Shown here one piece after another: positions 47,376 to 58,734 of a stretch of DNA of 64,000 nucleotides. The notes beneath the pieces are model-generated. The model was not told the origin of the DNA. It saw only the letters and a program-made list of their open reading frames with translations, and did no database searches. This DNA is from Diatrype stigma (Eukaryota; Ascomycota; Sordariomycetes; Xylariales; Diatrypaceae). The first letter of the stretch is position 1. Each line of letters opens with the position of its first letter. The DNA lies in the NCBI GenBank assembly GCA_022225965.2, contig JAKJXP020000087.1:124001-188000 (forward strand), read 5' to 3'. Both the position numbers and the translations under genes were made by a program.

Positions 47376-48552
47376 CTAGCAGCACCTACTCCTCTGCATC
47401 TTCCCGGAGGCTCCGTTTCGAAAGGCCTCCAGCTGCTGCCGCTGCTGCTGCTGCTGCGCCACACTATCACCATCGCCACCACCGTTCGCGCCATTCTCGA
47501 TCGTGACGGACGGCGAGAAGCCGGGCGAGAACAGCCAGCTGCGGCGGTTGTCGCGGCCCAGGCGGAAGCTGCCCCGGGGGTTCACGCCGTCGAAGTAGTT
47601 GGTCGCCTCCCCGCCCTGCCCCTCGTAAGCCCCAGGGGTGCCTGGCGCTCCCGCGCCGGTGCCGGTGGCCGCCAGGATGGCCTGCTGCATCTTGCGGTTC
47701 TGCTCGACGAGCTTGCGCGTGACGACGCGGAAGACCTCCTCGACGCCCTCGCCGCTCTCGGCGCTGATCTCGTGGCAGGCGTCCCAGCCGGCCTCCTGCG
47801 CCCAGAACCCGCTGCTCCGCTTGCTACTCGGGCTGCGCGGCTCGTGCCCGCTCGACGTCGCCGTCGCTGTCGCCGTCGCGGTTGCTGTGGCGTTGTTTGC
47901 CGTCAGGGTCGTGCCTCCTATGCTCAGCTGGCTCGCGCCCGGCCCGCTCGGCGGCAGTCCGGAGAACCCCGCAGGTGATGCGGTCGGAGGTGGCGTGGAG
48001 CCCAGACCGGGCGCGAGGTTCTCGGCCACGTACGCGATGCACCGCTCGAAAGGCACCTCGCGGCGGGTGGGGTCGCGCGTGACGATGTCGGCCTTCGTGC
48101 CCACGACGTGGAGGATGATGTCGGAGGGCAGGTTCCGGCGCAGCTCGGTCAGCCAGATGCCCATCTCGGTGAAGGACTGGGCGTCGGTTATGCTGTAGCA
48201 GAGAATGCAAGCGTTGGCGCCGCGGTAGTAGAGTCTCGATATCGATCGGAACCGTTCTTGTCCGGCTGCGGGAAAATGGCAAAGACGTGGCGTGTGGTTA
48301 GCTAGCTATCTCTCTGTAGGGAATCGAGAATTGCAGAAGTAACCCGGGTATTTACTCACCTGTGTCCCATATCTGTAGTCGGACGACAGTATCGGTATCA
48401 CTGTCGACCACCCGCTTGGTCAAGAAGCTCGCGCCGACCGTGGAGGTGACCTGCGCGGGATCAAAGGCGCCCTTGCAGTAACGCATCAGCAGCGACGTCT
48501 TGCCCACGCCCTGCGAGCCGAGCACGACGATCTTGGCCTCGAGAGAGGACAT
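47376..48552 (-). CDS. Rab-family small GTPase with a long insertion in the G domain
   Basis: A vesicle-traffic GTPase. There are two exons, 48360-48552 and 47376-48265, giving 360 aa, far above the usual 200 or so. G1 is GSQGVGKTS (12-20), switch I TSTVGASFLTK resembles the Rab5/21/22 group, G3 is DTAGQERFRS (split by the intron), and the protein ends RSRCC, a double-cysteine prenylation site. The G4 motif is TKAD instead of NKxD. Between G4 and G5 (ISAES) there is an insertion of about 80 residues that is Pro/Ser/Gly-rich and carries an alternating Ala-Thr run. The C-terminal hypervariable region is long and includes Gln and Gly repeats. The Rab fold call is sure; the subfamily is not. Confidence 0.92.
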
Positions 48553-49844
48553 GGTGAGCAAGAGGATGTGGAGGTGGAAGGTTTCCGGGTGGCTATGAGC
48601 GCCGAGCTCCGGGCTCCAAGGAGGGGAGTGTATTGAAATCCGCTTTCACCGACCGAGGTGGCAGAGAGTGTATCGGGTCTTACAGCTAGCGTCATACAAC
48701 ATGAGTGCGATAGTGTTCGAAATGATGAGATTCAGATTGAGATTGAGAATGAGGAAAAGGAAAAGGACGAGAAACGAGGAAGGTGGAGAGTGGAGGAGTG
48801 CAATGGGGGAGGTAGTAGCTATGTATGTAACTATGAGTCTGTATGTCCCTGGTGTTCGTGTCGTGATCACCTGAACAATACGTATGTAGTATATCTGTAT
48901 GTAGTGTAGGTAGCATGTATTATGTGTGTATGTACATGTATGTATGCTTGTTTCCTGATACTATATACAGTACATCCGTACAACCGTACAGTCGCACCGA
49001 TTGGCAGCAGCGTTGACAACTTGACGGTGCTAATGCAATAAGGGTTCTGAAGGCGCGCTAGCCAGCGAGTAAGCTGCCGCCATTGGTATTTAACGTTCCT
49101 TCGTACATGCTCCCCCATACAGTAGCCCGGATAACCCCGACTCGTCCAAGCAAATAAGATAAGGACAAGATATAACAACGTTGACGATCTTGAGAAAGCA
49201 GCAAGCACTATGTACGTATACAGACTTATGGCGGGGTGTGTCTACGCTCAGCTATGTTCGTCGGAGTGTTCGCTCCAAGAGCAGCGTGGGAATGGGCCAG
49301 TCAGCCTGTCAGGACGTCAACGGAGGGAGGGGCTAACGAGAAGTCCAAACGGATAGGATCGGCTCTCGCAGCTGACCATCGATTATATGTTAGCTACAAG
49401 CTACCTAGTGGGAATGACGTCTTGCAGGGATTATACACTAGATTACACTGGCTATATATAAGCTCAATGTCAGATATATCCAAGAATATCTCCCGATTTG
49501 TTCGATGGCTACCGCTCATGTAGAAAGAAAGGCATGTATAATAGGGCGCTTGCCAGCTAGTAAGTGATAACATACACACCAAAAGAAGACGGGGGGCGTC
49601 AGCCGCAGCTGACCTCGTGCCAAACAAAGACAGCCACAGCCCTCCTTCCCGCAAGGTACGTAGGTATGTGGGTAGATATATAACCAGGCTGCTCAAAGGT
49701 AGGTATCATTACAAGGTACCTAGGTGGCTCGGGTGTTACGGGGGAGGTCATTTGGTCCTAACCAACGAGAGCTTGCGCCACCCTAGCACACACACATATG
49801 TACGTAGCAAACAACCACTACCACCACCACCACCACCCAGGGTC
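48553..49844. other. intergenic between Rab and flavocytochrome b2
   Basis: No gene was recognised. It includes the Rab promoter and the 3' end of the CYB2 gene, plus GTATGTA-type stretches around 48815-48950. Confidence 0.5.
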
Positions 49845-51661
49845 CTACAGCTTCGCCTTCGGCTCCTTGAAAGCCGGCGTGGCCAGCGGGTCGTAGACCT
49901 GGCGGCCGAGGTGGTCGGCGGGGACGCCGGTGACGTGGGCGTCGAGGTGGCGGACGTCGACGAGGTCCGGGGTGAGCTGGGAGACGCGGGTGCAGCCGAG
50001 CAGGCGCATGTTCATCTCGAGCTCGTCGCGGAGCAGCTGCATGGCGCGCTCGACCCCCTCCTGGCCGTACGCCGACATGGCGTACAGGAACGGCCGGCCG
50101 ATGCCGACCCCGCGCGCCCCAAGGCACAGCGCCTTGAGGATGTCGGTGCCGCGCCGCACGCCGCCGTCCACGAACACCTCGAACCTCCCGGACGGCCCGC
50201 TGCCGCTGCCGCTGTCGCCGTCGAGTCCGAACCCGCGCGCCCGCAGCGCCGGCATCGCCTCGGCCAGCACCTCGACCGCCGACGGCGCGAAGTCCAGCTG
50301 CCGCCCGCCGTGGTTCGACAGCACCACCCCCTGCACGCCGGCCTCGGCCGCGCGGAGCACGTCGTCGACGCGCTGCACGCCCTTCAGCACGATGGGCATC
50401 TTGGTGATGGACTGGAACCACGGGATGTCCTTCCAGGACAGGCTGGGGTCGATGAAGGACGAGATGGCGCGGGCGGCGCCCTGCGAGTTGTCCGTCTCCT
50501 GCCCGGACTGGACGTTGGTGCCTTGGTCCGTGAACTTGGACCGCATGTCCTTCTCGCGCCGGCCGAGCTGGGGCGCGTCCACCGTGATGAACAAGCCCTT
50601 GCAGCCCCGCTGCTCCGCGTGCTTCACGATGCGCTCCGTGATGGCCCGGTCCTGGTTGACGTACAGCTGCATCCACTGGACCTGGTCTCCCGCGGCCGCA
50701 TCCATGATCTCGTCGAACGAGCAGGATGCCAGTGTCGGGATCATCTGTATCACGTTGTGCTTCCTCGAGGCCCTCGTGAGCACGACCTCGCCCTCGGGAT
50801 GTCCCAGCTTGCCCAATGCCGTCGCCGTGACATAGAACGGCGCATCCACCTTGGTGCCGAGCATCGTGGTCGAGAAATCAATCTCTTTCACGTCAACCAA
50901 TATCCTCGGCCGGAACCAGATCCTGTGGTACGCTTCGTGGTTTTCTCTGAGTGTCTACCTCGATGGTTAGCCCGACCCACCTACATGTAGGCCCTAATCA
51001 AACAGAGGCGAACTAGACAGAGACACCGCCAGAACGTACAATCTCATCGTCGGCAGCACTAGAGTAGTAACCCCATGCGCCCCTCTTCATAGTCTTCTTA
51101 GCCACCGACTCGAAGTCCATCAGGTTGTAGCATTGCGTGAGGAGTGGCTTGTCTTTCACGCGCTGTTGTCTGCCTGCCTCCTCGGGGTCCTCCTCCTCCT
51201 CCACCCTGACGACGGAGCTCATGTCGACGGGCCCCAGGTGTTTCGACTTGTCGAGGTACTTGTCGAGGGTATCTGGGGGGTGAATGGGGTCGAAAGCTTC
51301 TGTCGCATCTTTGCCCTACATTCTTCCATGTTAGCTTTTAGGTGCCGTGTCGGTCGGTGTCGTAGGCAGGGGAGCTCACCGCATACTTCAGGATGATCTT
51401 CATCCCTCCCGGGTGCTCTGGCAAACCTCGTTAACTGGGACATTCCATCATTCCGACCTCACATGAACAGGACAAAGCAAACCTGGTAAGAACTCGGTCA
51501 CATCGTAGGCTTTTCCCTTCAAAGTCCATTAGCAAAAGCTGGGGAGAGCTGGTAAGAGCTGGCGAAAGCGGGAAAGGGAGAGGTCAGTCACGTACATGAA
51601 CCACAACCCAGCAAGAGTTCTTGTCGTCGTGCTTGGACACTTCCACCCCTGAGAGAGCCAT
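49845..51661 (-). CDS. CYB2: Flavocytochrome b2-type L-lactate dehydrogenase (cytochrome b5 + FMN domains)
   Basis: Oxidises L-lactate or a related 2-hydroxy acid, passing electrons from FMN to haem. There are five exons: 51596-51661, 51483-51516, 51380-51417, 51040-51315 and 49845-50954, giving 507 aa. The N-terminal cytochrome b5 domain has HPGG and FDPIHP, the two haem-ligand histidines. The FMN domain begins RENHEAYHRIWFRPRI and has the flavin/substrate motifs LQYVN-like LYVNQD, VLKGV (Lys), SNHGGRQLD (catalytic His), and VDGGVRRGTD and GVGIGRPF (phosphate site). The acceptor at 50955 was chosen because it restores TLRENH. Unlike yeast Cyb2, the N-terminus (MALSGVEVSKHDDK) shows no mitochondrial presequence, so it may be cytosolic or peroxisomal. 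A short Gly/Ser insertion (GDSGSGSGPSG) follows the active-site His segment. Confidence 0.95.
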
Positions 51662-52955
51662 GATGCGGAATTGAGAGCTATAGCCTATTCTTGGCAATCG
51701 CGCAACAGATGGTTGGGTTCGGGCTGCTAGTAATGCAGTATAATGCAAAGAATAAAAAATACAAAATGAGGAAGGAAGAAGGGAAAGGGAAAGCCCAATT
51801 GGCTATCTAGTACAGATATAGAACACACTATACCTGGCTACCTAGGTCTAAGTACCCAGGTTTATCTTCTATCTTCAACCATCGGCAGAGCTATCATCAA
51901 CCGCCCAATCAATGCCGTCGCGCAGCAGTCTTAGCGCATCCCGTCTCGAGACGATGGCGTCGGGGTCGGATGGCCGATCGCCTGGTCTCGTAGAGAGAAC
52001 TCGAAAGTTGGGGTAGCTGGTGGAGATTCTGGTGGAGCTCTCTTCACTAACTCGCAGTCTCGGGCCAAAGGCCTGCGGGGAACTGGAGCCGGGGCAGCTG
52101 CCGGGGTCGCTCCTTTGGAAATGGCTGGGTTGTCATTCGCGGGACGGTGTCACACTGTCTTCTCTCACTAATTACACTATAAGGACAACTGGTATTGTAC
52201 AGTGCCGGTGATAACTAACTTATTGCCAGCGGCATCTCCGTTGCTGCGCTGATACCTCCAGGCTATATCCAGGTCGGTAGTGATTCTTGCTCGCTATCAT
52301 TTTGACATAGGTCTATTACAGCATGGAATCCACCTAGTCTGAATTGCCTACATCGCAATGCTACATCATTCAGAATTGGAAATCAGTTATAATAGTGGTC
52401 TAACTAGTTTAGATCACGTATATGAGTATAAGTGAGATACACTCCCAGATCCATGAATAAACCTAGGTATATCATGACATCAGATTGCCTTAACGATCAG
52501 AAGTAGTAATGTATAAACTGTATAAACATTGTTATGCCGATGTTATTAAGGGACCAGTAAATAATGTCAGTAGAAAAGGTGCATGTCAAGTGAGGTAAGG
52601 TGCCGACCCCGCAAATATGGTGAGCTCCATCTCGAATCCTCCCGCCTATCCCGTCCCATTTTGCAGTATGCAGTTGTTATAAACCAAAACATGTGACAGA
52701 TTCCCCATACTTCCAGTAGTCCCCATACTTGACGTGTACACATATCCGCTATAGTAAGAACAGCTATGGTGAAATAAACGTCTTTTGCGTGAAGTAGAAA
52801 AAGAATTCCTATCATCCCATACCTACTACTTTCGTTATCCCAGCTTCGTTCGCCACGGCAACTTTCACATCACAGCCAGTCTAGTCAGTGCATACCAAAA
52901 TAGGGGAGGCCCTTCTTCATTACAACCACCGAAACATCCAATATACATATACAAG
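51662..52955. promoter_or_regulatory. divergent upstream region of CYB2 and the DUF427 gene
   Basis: About 1.3 kb between two diverging start codons. No gene was recognised. The part from 52,300 to 52,560 is AT-rich. A shared promoter is possible but unproven. Confidence 0.4.
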
Positions 52956-53564
52956 ATGCCCAAGGGCCACGTCAAAGCCACCGTGAACGGCACGACGGTC
53001 GCCGAGGCCGACACGTACGAGCTCGTCGAGGGCAACATATACTTCCCGCCGTCCGCCATCAAGGCCGAGTTCTTCGAAAAGACCGATCACCACACCAACT
53101 GCCCCTGGAAGGGGGACGCGAGTTACTACACCATCAAAGCGGGCGGTATGTGACCGGGGAAACCAACTTAAACCTCCTTGCTCCCTTTCCCCCCTTTCTT
53201 TCGCCTGCCCTCAGCTCTCTAGGTATTTCACCCCCTCCCTACTCCCGGGGCCATGTGGCCTGGAGCGGGAGTGGGTTGGATGAAATGCCATAAACAAGAG
53301 GAGCAAGATCGATCAGCAGGTCTGGTAGGCTAATTGCGTGTTTGCGAGGTCATCTAGACGCCGTGCTCCAGAACGCAGCCTGGTATTACCCGGATACCAA
53401 GCAGGAGGCGCAGCATGTCAAGGATCACGTTGCGTTTGGTAAGTCATCACCCGAGCCGCCACACTGTTCACGTGGTATTTCTCGACGACAGCTTCATTGC
53501 AATGGTTTCTTACCGGCATATAGACAAAACAAACGTCGTCATCTCGTTGACTGCTGTCGCGTAA
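52956..53564 (+). CDS. DUF427-family protein (small nucleotidyltransferase-like fold)
   Basis: A small protein of unclear function; the Pfam family is DUF427 (NTP_transf_9). There are three exons, 52956-53145, 53358-53438 and 53524-53564, giving 103 aa. The spliced sequence has the family marks GNIYFPPSAI, the HTNCPWKGDASYY core, and AAWYYPDTKQEAQHVKDHVAFDKTNVVIS. The Cys and His of the HTNCPWKG segment are conserved in the family. Donors are GTATGT and GTAAGT and all phases agree. Only the first exon forms an ORF of notable length, and it alone misses the AAWYYP half. Confidence 0.92.
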
Positions 53565-53818
53565 ATCTGTGACCAATAGCCGTTACCGTTACGTTCGCGA
53601 TGGGCTGGTATCATGGGGGGTTTTGGTCTTAACCATTGCTAGTGTATCCAAGGGACTGAATGGGTATTATCTATGCGTAAGTATACATGTACCAAAGCGA
53701 AAGCATGCCTGCCTATCTGCCTAGACCTAAATTGTAGGACTTAAATCCAACCGTGGTCTATTGTGCACCATGCGCGAAGATCAAGTTAAAAACAGGGGAA
53801 TAAAATTATTTCAGGGAC

Positions 53819-55890
53819 TTAAAGAGAATCGGCCGTATTTTCCTTCTTGTTGCCTTCTCCACTGAGGTGGCTGACATGCGGGAGCGGCTGGTCTTCACCA
53901 CAGAGTTCTTCGAGGGTCTTCCTCTTCGTCTCGGGTATCAGGAGGGTGGTAAAGCAACCAAGCAGCATGAAAAGAGCATAGATCTCCAACACATGGTCCA
54001 TCCACGGATTCGGGTTGTCCTTGGTTGCCCCGCGGCTCTTGAGGGTTGAAATGGCACCTTGGCCAATGATAGAGCCGATCTTGCCACTGGCGGCCGAGAT
54101 GCCGTGAGAAGTCGATCTGTACCGGGTCGGGAACACTTCGCCAGGGACAATGAATGTTGTCATCTACTACACGTTAGTGGTTTGTTCCCGAAATATAATT
54201 TCTACCCAGGCTGAAATCGAGAAAACGGAGACGTTGAACATACATTTGGTCCGAAGTTGAAAAAGAATTGAGCCAGGACATAGATGGCCAGAAGCCCGTT
54301 AGAGCTGATGTGGTTATATGCAAAACCCATAATGACGAAGAGGATGGTGAGGATGATGAAACCGCCCAGCTGGATGGGTTTTCGGCCGAGGGTGTCCAGC
54401 GTAGCAACAGATACCCAATAGCCGGGGACCGCGCCAGCAAGAACGATGATCATGTTCCCAATAGCCGTGTTGTACAGGACTTCGTAGGTGCTGGAAGCAC
54501 CTTTGGTAGAGTAGCCGATAGTTTGCAGAATCACGGCGTTGTTCAGGGAAAGGCCGTAGACTAGGTAATACGTGTGTTAGCAAACATAAACGAAGATGTA
54601 ACAAGGAAATAAAGAATAAGTGAAGCATTATCAAACGAGTCGAATCAACTTACAAGCAACATCCAGGCAGAACCAGGAACCAGCCGTACCCAGCAAGAGG
54701 AGGGCGTTCTTGCGGATGGAATAATGGCGGAAGAAGTCGTTCCAGCTAGCCTGAGGGACCTGAAGTTGCGTTTGAGCGTCCTGGCGGGCCTGGATACGCG
54801 CAATGTCATCCGGTTTGCCCTCGGACTTGCCGGACATGTAAGCCTCGACATCATCCGAAGCCTTCACGACGTCGCGGCCGACATCAAAGGTGTAGCGCTA
54901 ATCATGTCCACGTTAGAACAACCCACACATCAGGTGGGGGGGGAGACTGCAGCTTACAGGGGTCTCCGGGATCGTCAAGCGGTAGTACAGCGCGATGGCG
55001 GCGGGGACGGCGCCGAAGCCGATGAGGGTTCTCCACATCTTGTCGACGGCGACGGCGCAGTAGCCGTCGCAGTCGGCGACGCCGGGCGAGGCGGACAGCT
55101 GCTCCTTGAAGCCGAGGGTGACGAAGAGCATGACGAAGGCGCAGACGAGCTGGCCGATGCCCTGCATGGCGAAGACGGCGCCCATCATGGCGCCGCGCCA
55201 GCGGGTGGTGGCGAACTCGGAGGTGATGATGCTGGAGAGGGGGTAGTCGCCGCCGATGCCGACGCCCATGAGCACGCGCCAGAAGATGATGAGGCCGACG
55301 ACGTCGACCGAGGGCGAGCCGGAGCTGAGCGCCTGGCCGAGCGTCGCGAAGATGATGATGATCAGCTCGAGGCCGTACATCTTCTTCCGCCCGACCCGGT
55401 CGGCCAGGTAGCCGAACAGCAGCTGCCCCACCACCGTACCCGCCGAGGTCGACAGCTTGATCGCGTTGTCCGACGACGTCGGGAGCGTCCCCGTGCCGGG
55501 GAAGTACACGATCCCCAGCATGACGTTCAGCAGGCTGACGGCGAAGATGTCGTACGAGTCCGTGAAGAAGCCCACGCCGGCGACGATGCAAGCACTATGT
55601 CCCATTCCCATTGTCAGTACCATGCTTATGTAGGTTTGCTCCATGCAGGCTTGCTCCATGCGCATGCAGTCACTTGTCGTTTTCAGGGGTCATATGCGTC
55701 GGACATACCGGACGTGATACCATCCGAACGGAGCCTTGTCGATTTCAGCGAGAGCGAGACGGCGGCGCTCATTGGGGTCCTGCACGTGGAGGAAGTCGTT
55801 GTGAAAGTTGTGGTAGGCATTGTTGCCGCCGGACGTCTTCGAGATCTGGGCCTGGCCAGGAACCGGCGTAGTATGTGCTCCGGCCGACAT
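53819..55890 (-). CDS. PHO84: High-affinity inorganic phosphate:H+ symporter (Pho84 type)
   Basis: A plasma-membrane MFS transporter that takes up phosphate under limitation. There are five exons: 55709-55890, 54958-55594, 54654-54897, 54244-54560 and 53819-54163, giving 574 aa, the usual size. Landmarks in order: KAPFGWYHVRACIVAGVGFF, FTDSYDIFAVSL, GQLLFGYLADRVGRKKMYG (MFS loop motif), GVGIGGDYPLSS (the phosphate-transporter signature), RYTFDVGRDV, WFCLDVAFYGLSLNN, LGRKPIQ, FFFNFGPN, PGEVFPTRYRS and PETKRKTLEEL. About twelve membrane segments can be traced. All splice phases agree. A CACGTGGG sequence lies about 1 kb upstream. The downstream neighbour (DUF427) is convergent, only about 250 bp away. 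Confidence 0.96.
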
Positions 55891-58734
55891 AGTAGCAGGA
55901 AGGGAGGCGGTTGTGTACGCTCGCGGGAAAGATACCAGCCAAGGAGGTAAGAGAAGGAACTCCTTGCTTATACCTTGAGAAAGCTACAAGAATAAGAAAA
56001 GCCGTGCAGCTCGGGTGGAAGGCAGGGTAGGGCTGTCGCCTCGAATAGTCGCTGACGGGGAAAGGGATGGGGGATTAAGTTTTGTGTCCCGCCCCGCCAA
56101 GGAGCGCGCGGACTTATATAGGGTATCAGGGCCAATATAGGTTTCCAGGCATAGGAGAGCCAGGCGTATGTACAGGGAAGGAGAAAGGCAGGGGCACCAA
56201 CTGCATCGGCGGGTGGGATGGAGCCTACGGGATCGACGAACGAGGTGCGCACCCGGTCGTGGGATCTGGCAGTCTGGCCCGAAGTCCTTGCATGCGTGTC
56301 CCTAGGTTGTCCCTAGGATAGATAGAACTATGAATGAAGTAGGTAGACGGAACCTGTAACTAAGCAGACGCTCTCCCTACCGGACTTCAAGCCCACTTAC
56401 AGACTAAAACAGTGATATCGAGCTACGTCGGGCGGCGCTGCTCCACGCTGCAGACTTCAACCTAGCAATCCTGCTACAGGACTGGATGTGCAGGAAATCA
56501 CGGCCGGTAACCGAATCGGATCAGTACAAAGAGTCAGCTTCTAGGTCTATTAGGCCGAGCCCGTATGTATCGGCCCACCCACGATATATTTACTGCTTGT
56601 AGACTACCTACATAGGTAGGTATCTATCTGCCTTCATACATGTTGTAAACTTCAAGCATGAGACAGTGTCTAGCTACGTATGCGTAAACACCTAATCAGG
56701 TGCCTACAGCTATTATACCCAGTAGGAGAGCTTATACAGAAGCCAACTCGGCATAAGGCAAAACTCTGAGCATGCCAGTGACAGCCAGTAGGTATGTAAG
56801 TACATACCCAGTATTATTCTTCATCGAGTGGAAGGGGGAAGATACCTACATGTATGTAGCCACTCAAACATATTCAGCAGCGCCGTAGGGATGAATGTGG
56901 GAACTTCACACGTGGGTAGGTTGAGTGTACGTGAAATCGCTTCTAAGTAAGAACCTTACCCTCAGCTGTTATGGTATCGGACTATGTACCTACGTAACAA
57001 CCATAGATGCTACCACGAGCGGATAAGGGGCTGAATCGCATAGCATACCGCCGGACTCTCCCGGACTGAAACAATATTTCCTGGGCACTTATCATGCTGT
57101 CTCCCGTAACCATGCCCATATACCTATGAGGACCGGCCGAAGCGGCGTAATTGCGATAGTGTAGCCAAACGTGGGTGATCGAGGCTGAAATTAGGGACGT
57201 CCACAACCCCTGTACACACCTGTAGTTAGAGTTACCGTGGGGATGAGAGACGACCGGGGGGAGGCCCACACGGCAAGCAGGGGGTTGCGGGGGACGAATT
57301 AGAGTTGATGATCTTAGCACGTTGCTCAGATCCCGATGTCTGATTCGCTGGAATTTACGAAACGGGCATGTTCACGGGCAGCAACCGAAAGTCTTCCATC
57401 GCCCTAGCCAGGTAGCTACGTACCGACATACATGGATAGTAGATACATAGTAGTGTGGGGTTACTCTGGACGAAGTTAGGGGTGGATTGACAAGGATATT
57501 TTGCGTACACCAGGTCTGTTCCGGTAACATCTTTCTTCGAGTAGCGAGCAGGTTGGTGGTGAGAGCCTTAGAAAATATCTTCCTAGCCACATGCTACCTC
57601 CAAAGGTACGCAGACTATCGCGGAAAGCACAGGACATCCAAAACGTTGATACAGGACGGTCAACCTGTAAGTGTGTTATGTATGACAAGGAAATGCCCAG
57701 GCCGCGGCGCTCACGGCACGTCTTGGTAAAAATGCTTGTCTTCATCAAGCTTCAGTCTTCCGTGTTGTACATATCTCTAACATTGAGTCAAATCCCACAT
57801 GGGTTGATATTTTGGTCCCCCATTCACCGAAGCATCTTCGAATCCAGCTTCAGGGGCGTTTCTCACCTGACGTTAGGAGGTAGGTAGGTAGACCGAAGAA
57901 AAGCGAAGAAAGCGAAATCCAAACCAATCAAATGGGCAAGCTGAACCACGCTCCTTTCTAGCTCACCCAGGAGGCATTCCGAGCTACTAAGTGCTTAGCC
58001 CATCCTCGAGTTGCCCGTACTATGTACGTAAAAACGTGGAAGTTCTTAGGGCATTTTCTTTATCAGGCCTAGATGGCTAAGTAGGATCGGCTCAGCAAAC
58101 TGCAGAAACATCCACCCATCAACAGCAGCTTCACATGCTGAGCTGACTCGGCAGACCAATTAGGACAGCATTTTCGCAGGGGCTTCCAGTAGCTTGGTGT
58201 CGAAAGAACGCTGCTACTCTGCTTTTGCTTCCGACCCTGTTCTAGACGGATTCCTGATTTTCCCTGGCACGTGGGCTATCACATCTACCATATGATTGAC
58301 AAACATCGCCTCCACGTAGCAATAGAAAACGCCCTCCTGCTTAGGCCGTCTTGGAAGACTAGTAGTGAAAATGAGTTGCGGAGAAAGCCCAGAAAAGCCA
58401 TCAGAGCAGCACACCACCTTTCGACAGGTCCCTCATCTGTTCTTGGCGGTACAGTTGTGTGTCTTTGGCGCATCTACATAGTAACAGCTAACCCAAGCCT
58501 TGACTCCGTCAAAAGGCCAGCCATTTCCATAAACAACCACCGACTCGTATGACTATCGTAGACGCCCGCTTCCAACCCGTTTTATTTCCGTACGAGATCT
58601 CTCGCCACATCCACTAATTTACAGATCAGCAGTCCCGTTCCAGGTTTCCAGCACATCTCAAGGTATTGTCTCCGGGCGTTATGTCTCGCGTCTAGCAACT
58701 CAGTTCCAGCAATGAGTGAACTTGCCCTTTTAGT
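55891..58734. other. long upstream region of PHO84, downstream of HGH1
   Basis: About 2.8 kb with no recognised gene. It contains the PHO84 promoter, a CACGTGGG sequence at 56909-56916, a second CACGTGGG at about 58267, and TACCTACATAGG-type sequence around 56600-56640. Small multi-exon genes cannot be ruled out. Confidence 0.45.
56909..56916 (+). promoter_or_regulatory. CACGTGGG, possible Pho4/NUC-1-type site
   Basis: Basic helix-loop-helix phosphate regulators (yeast Pho4, Neurospora NUC-1) bind CACGTG, Pho4 preferring CACGTGGG. The site is 1.0 kb upstream of the PHO84-type gene. CACGTG also occurs at several unrelated places in this window, so this is only suggestive. Confidence 0.25.

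Noticed and set aside
49617..50990. 457-aa open frame on the + strand
   Set aside because: Antisense to the FMN domain of the flavocytochrome b2 gene; Arg/His/Gly-rich composition typical of a shadow.
54724..55950. 408-aa open frame on the + strand
   Set aside because: Antisense to PHO84 exons and across its introns; no domain features.
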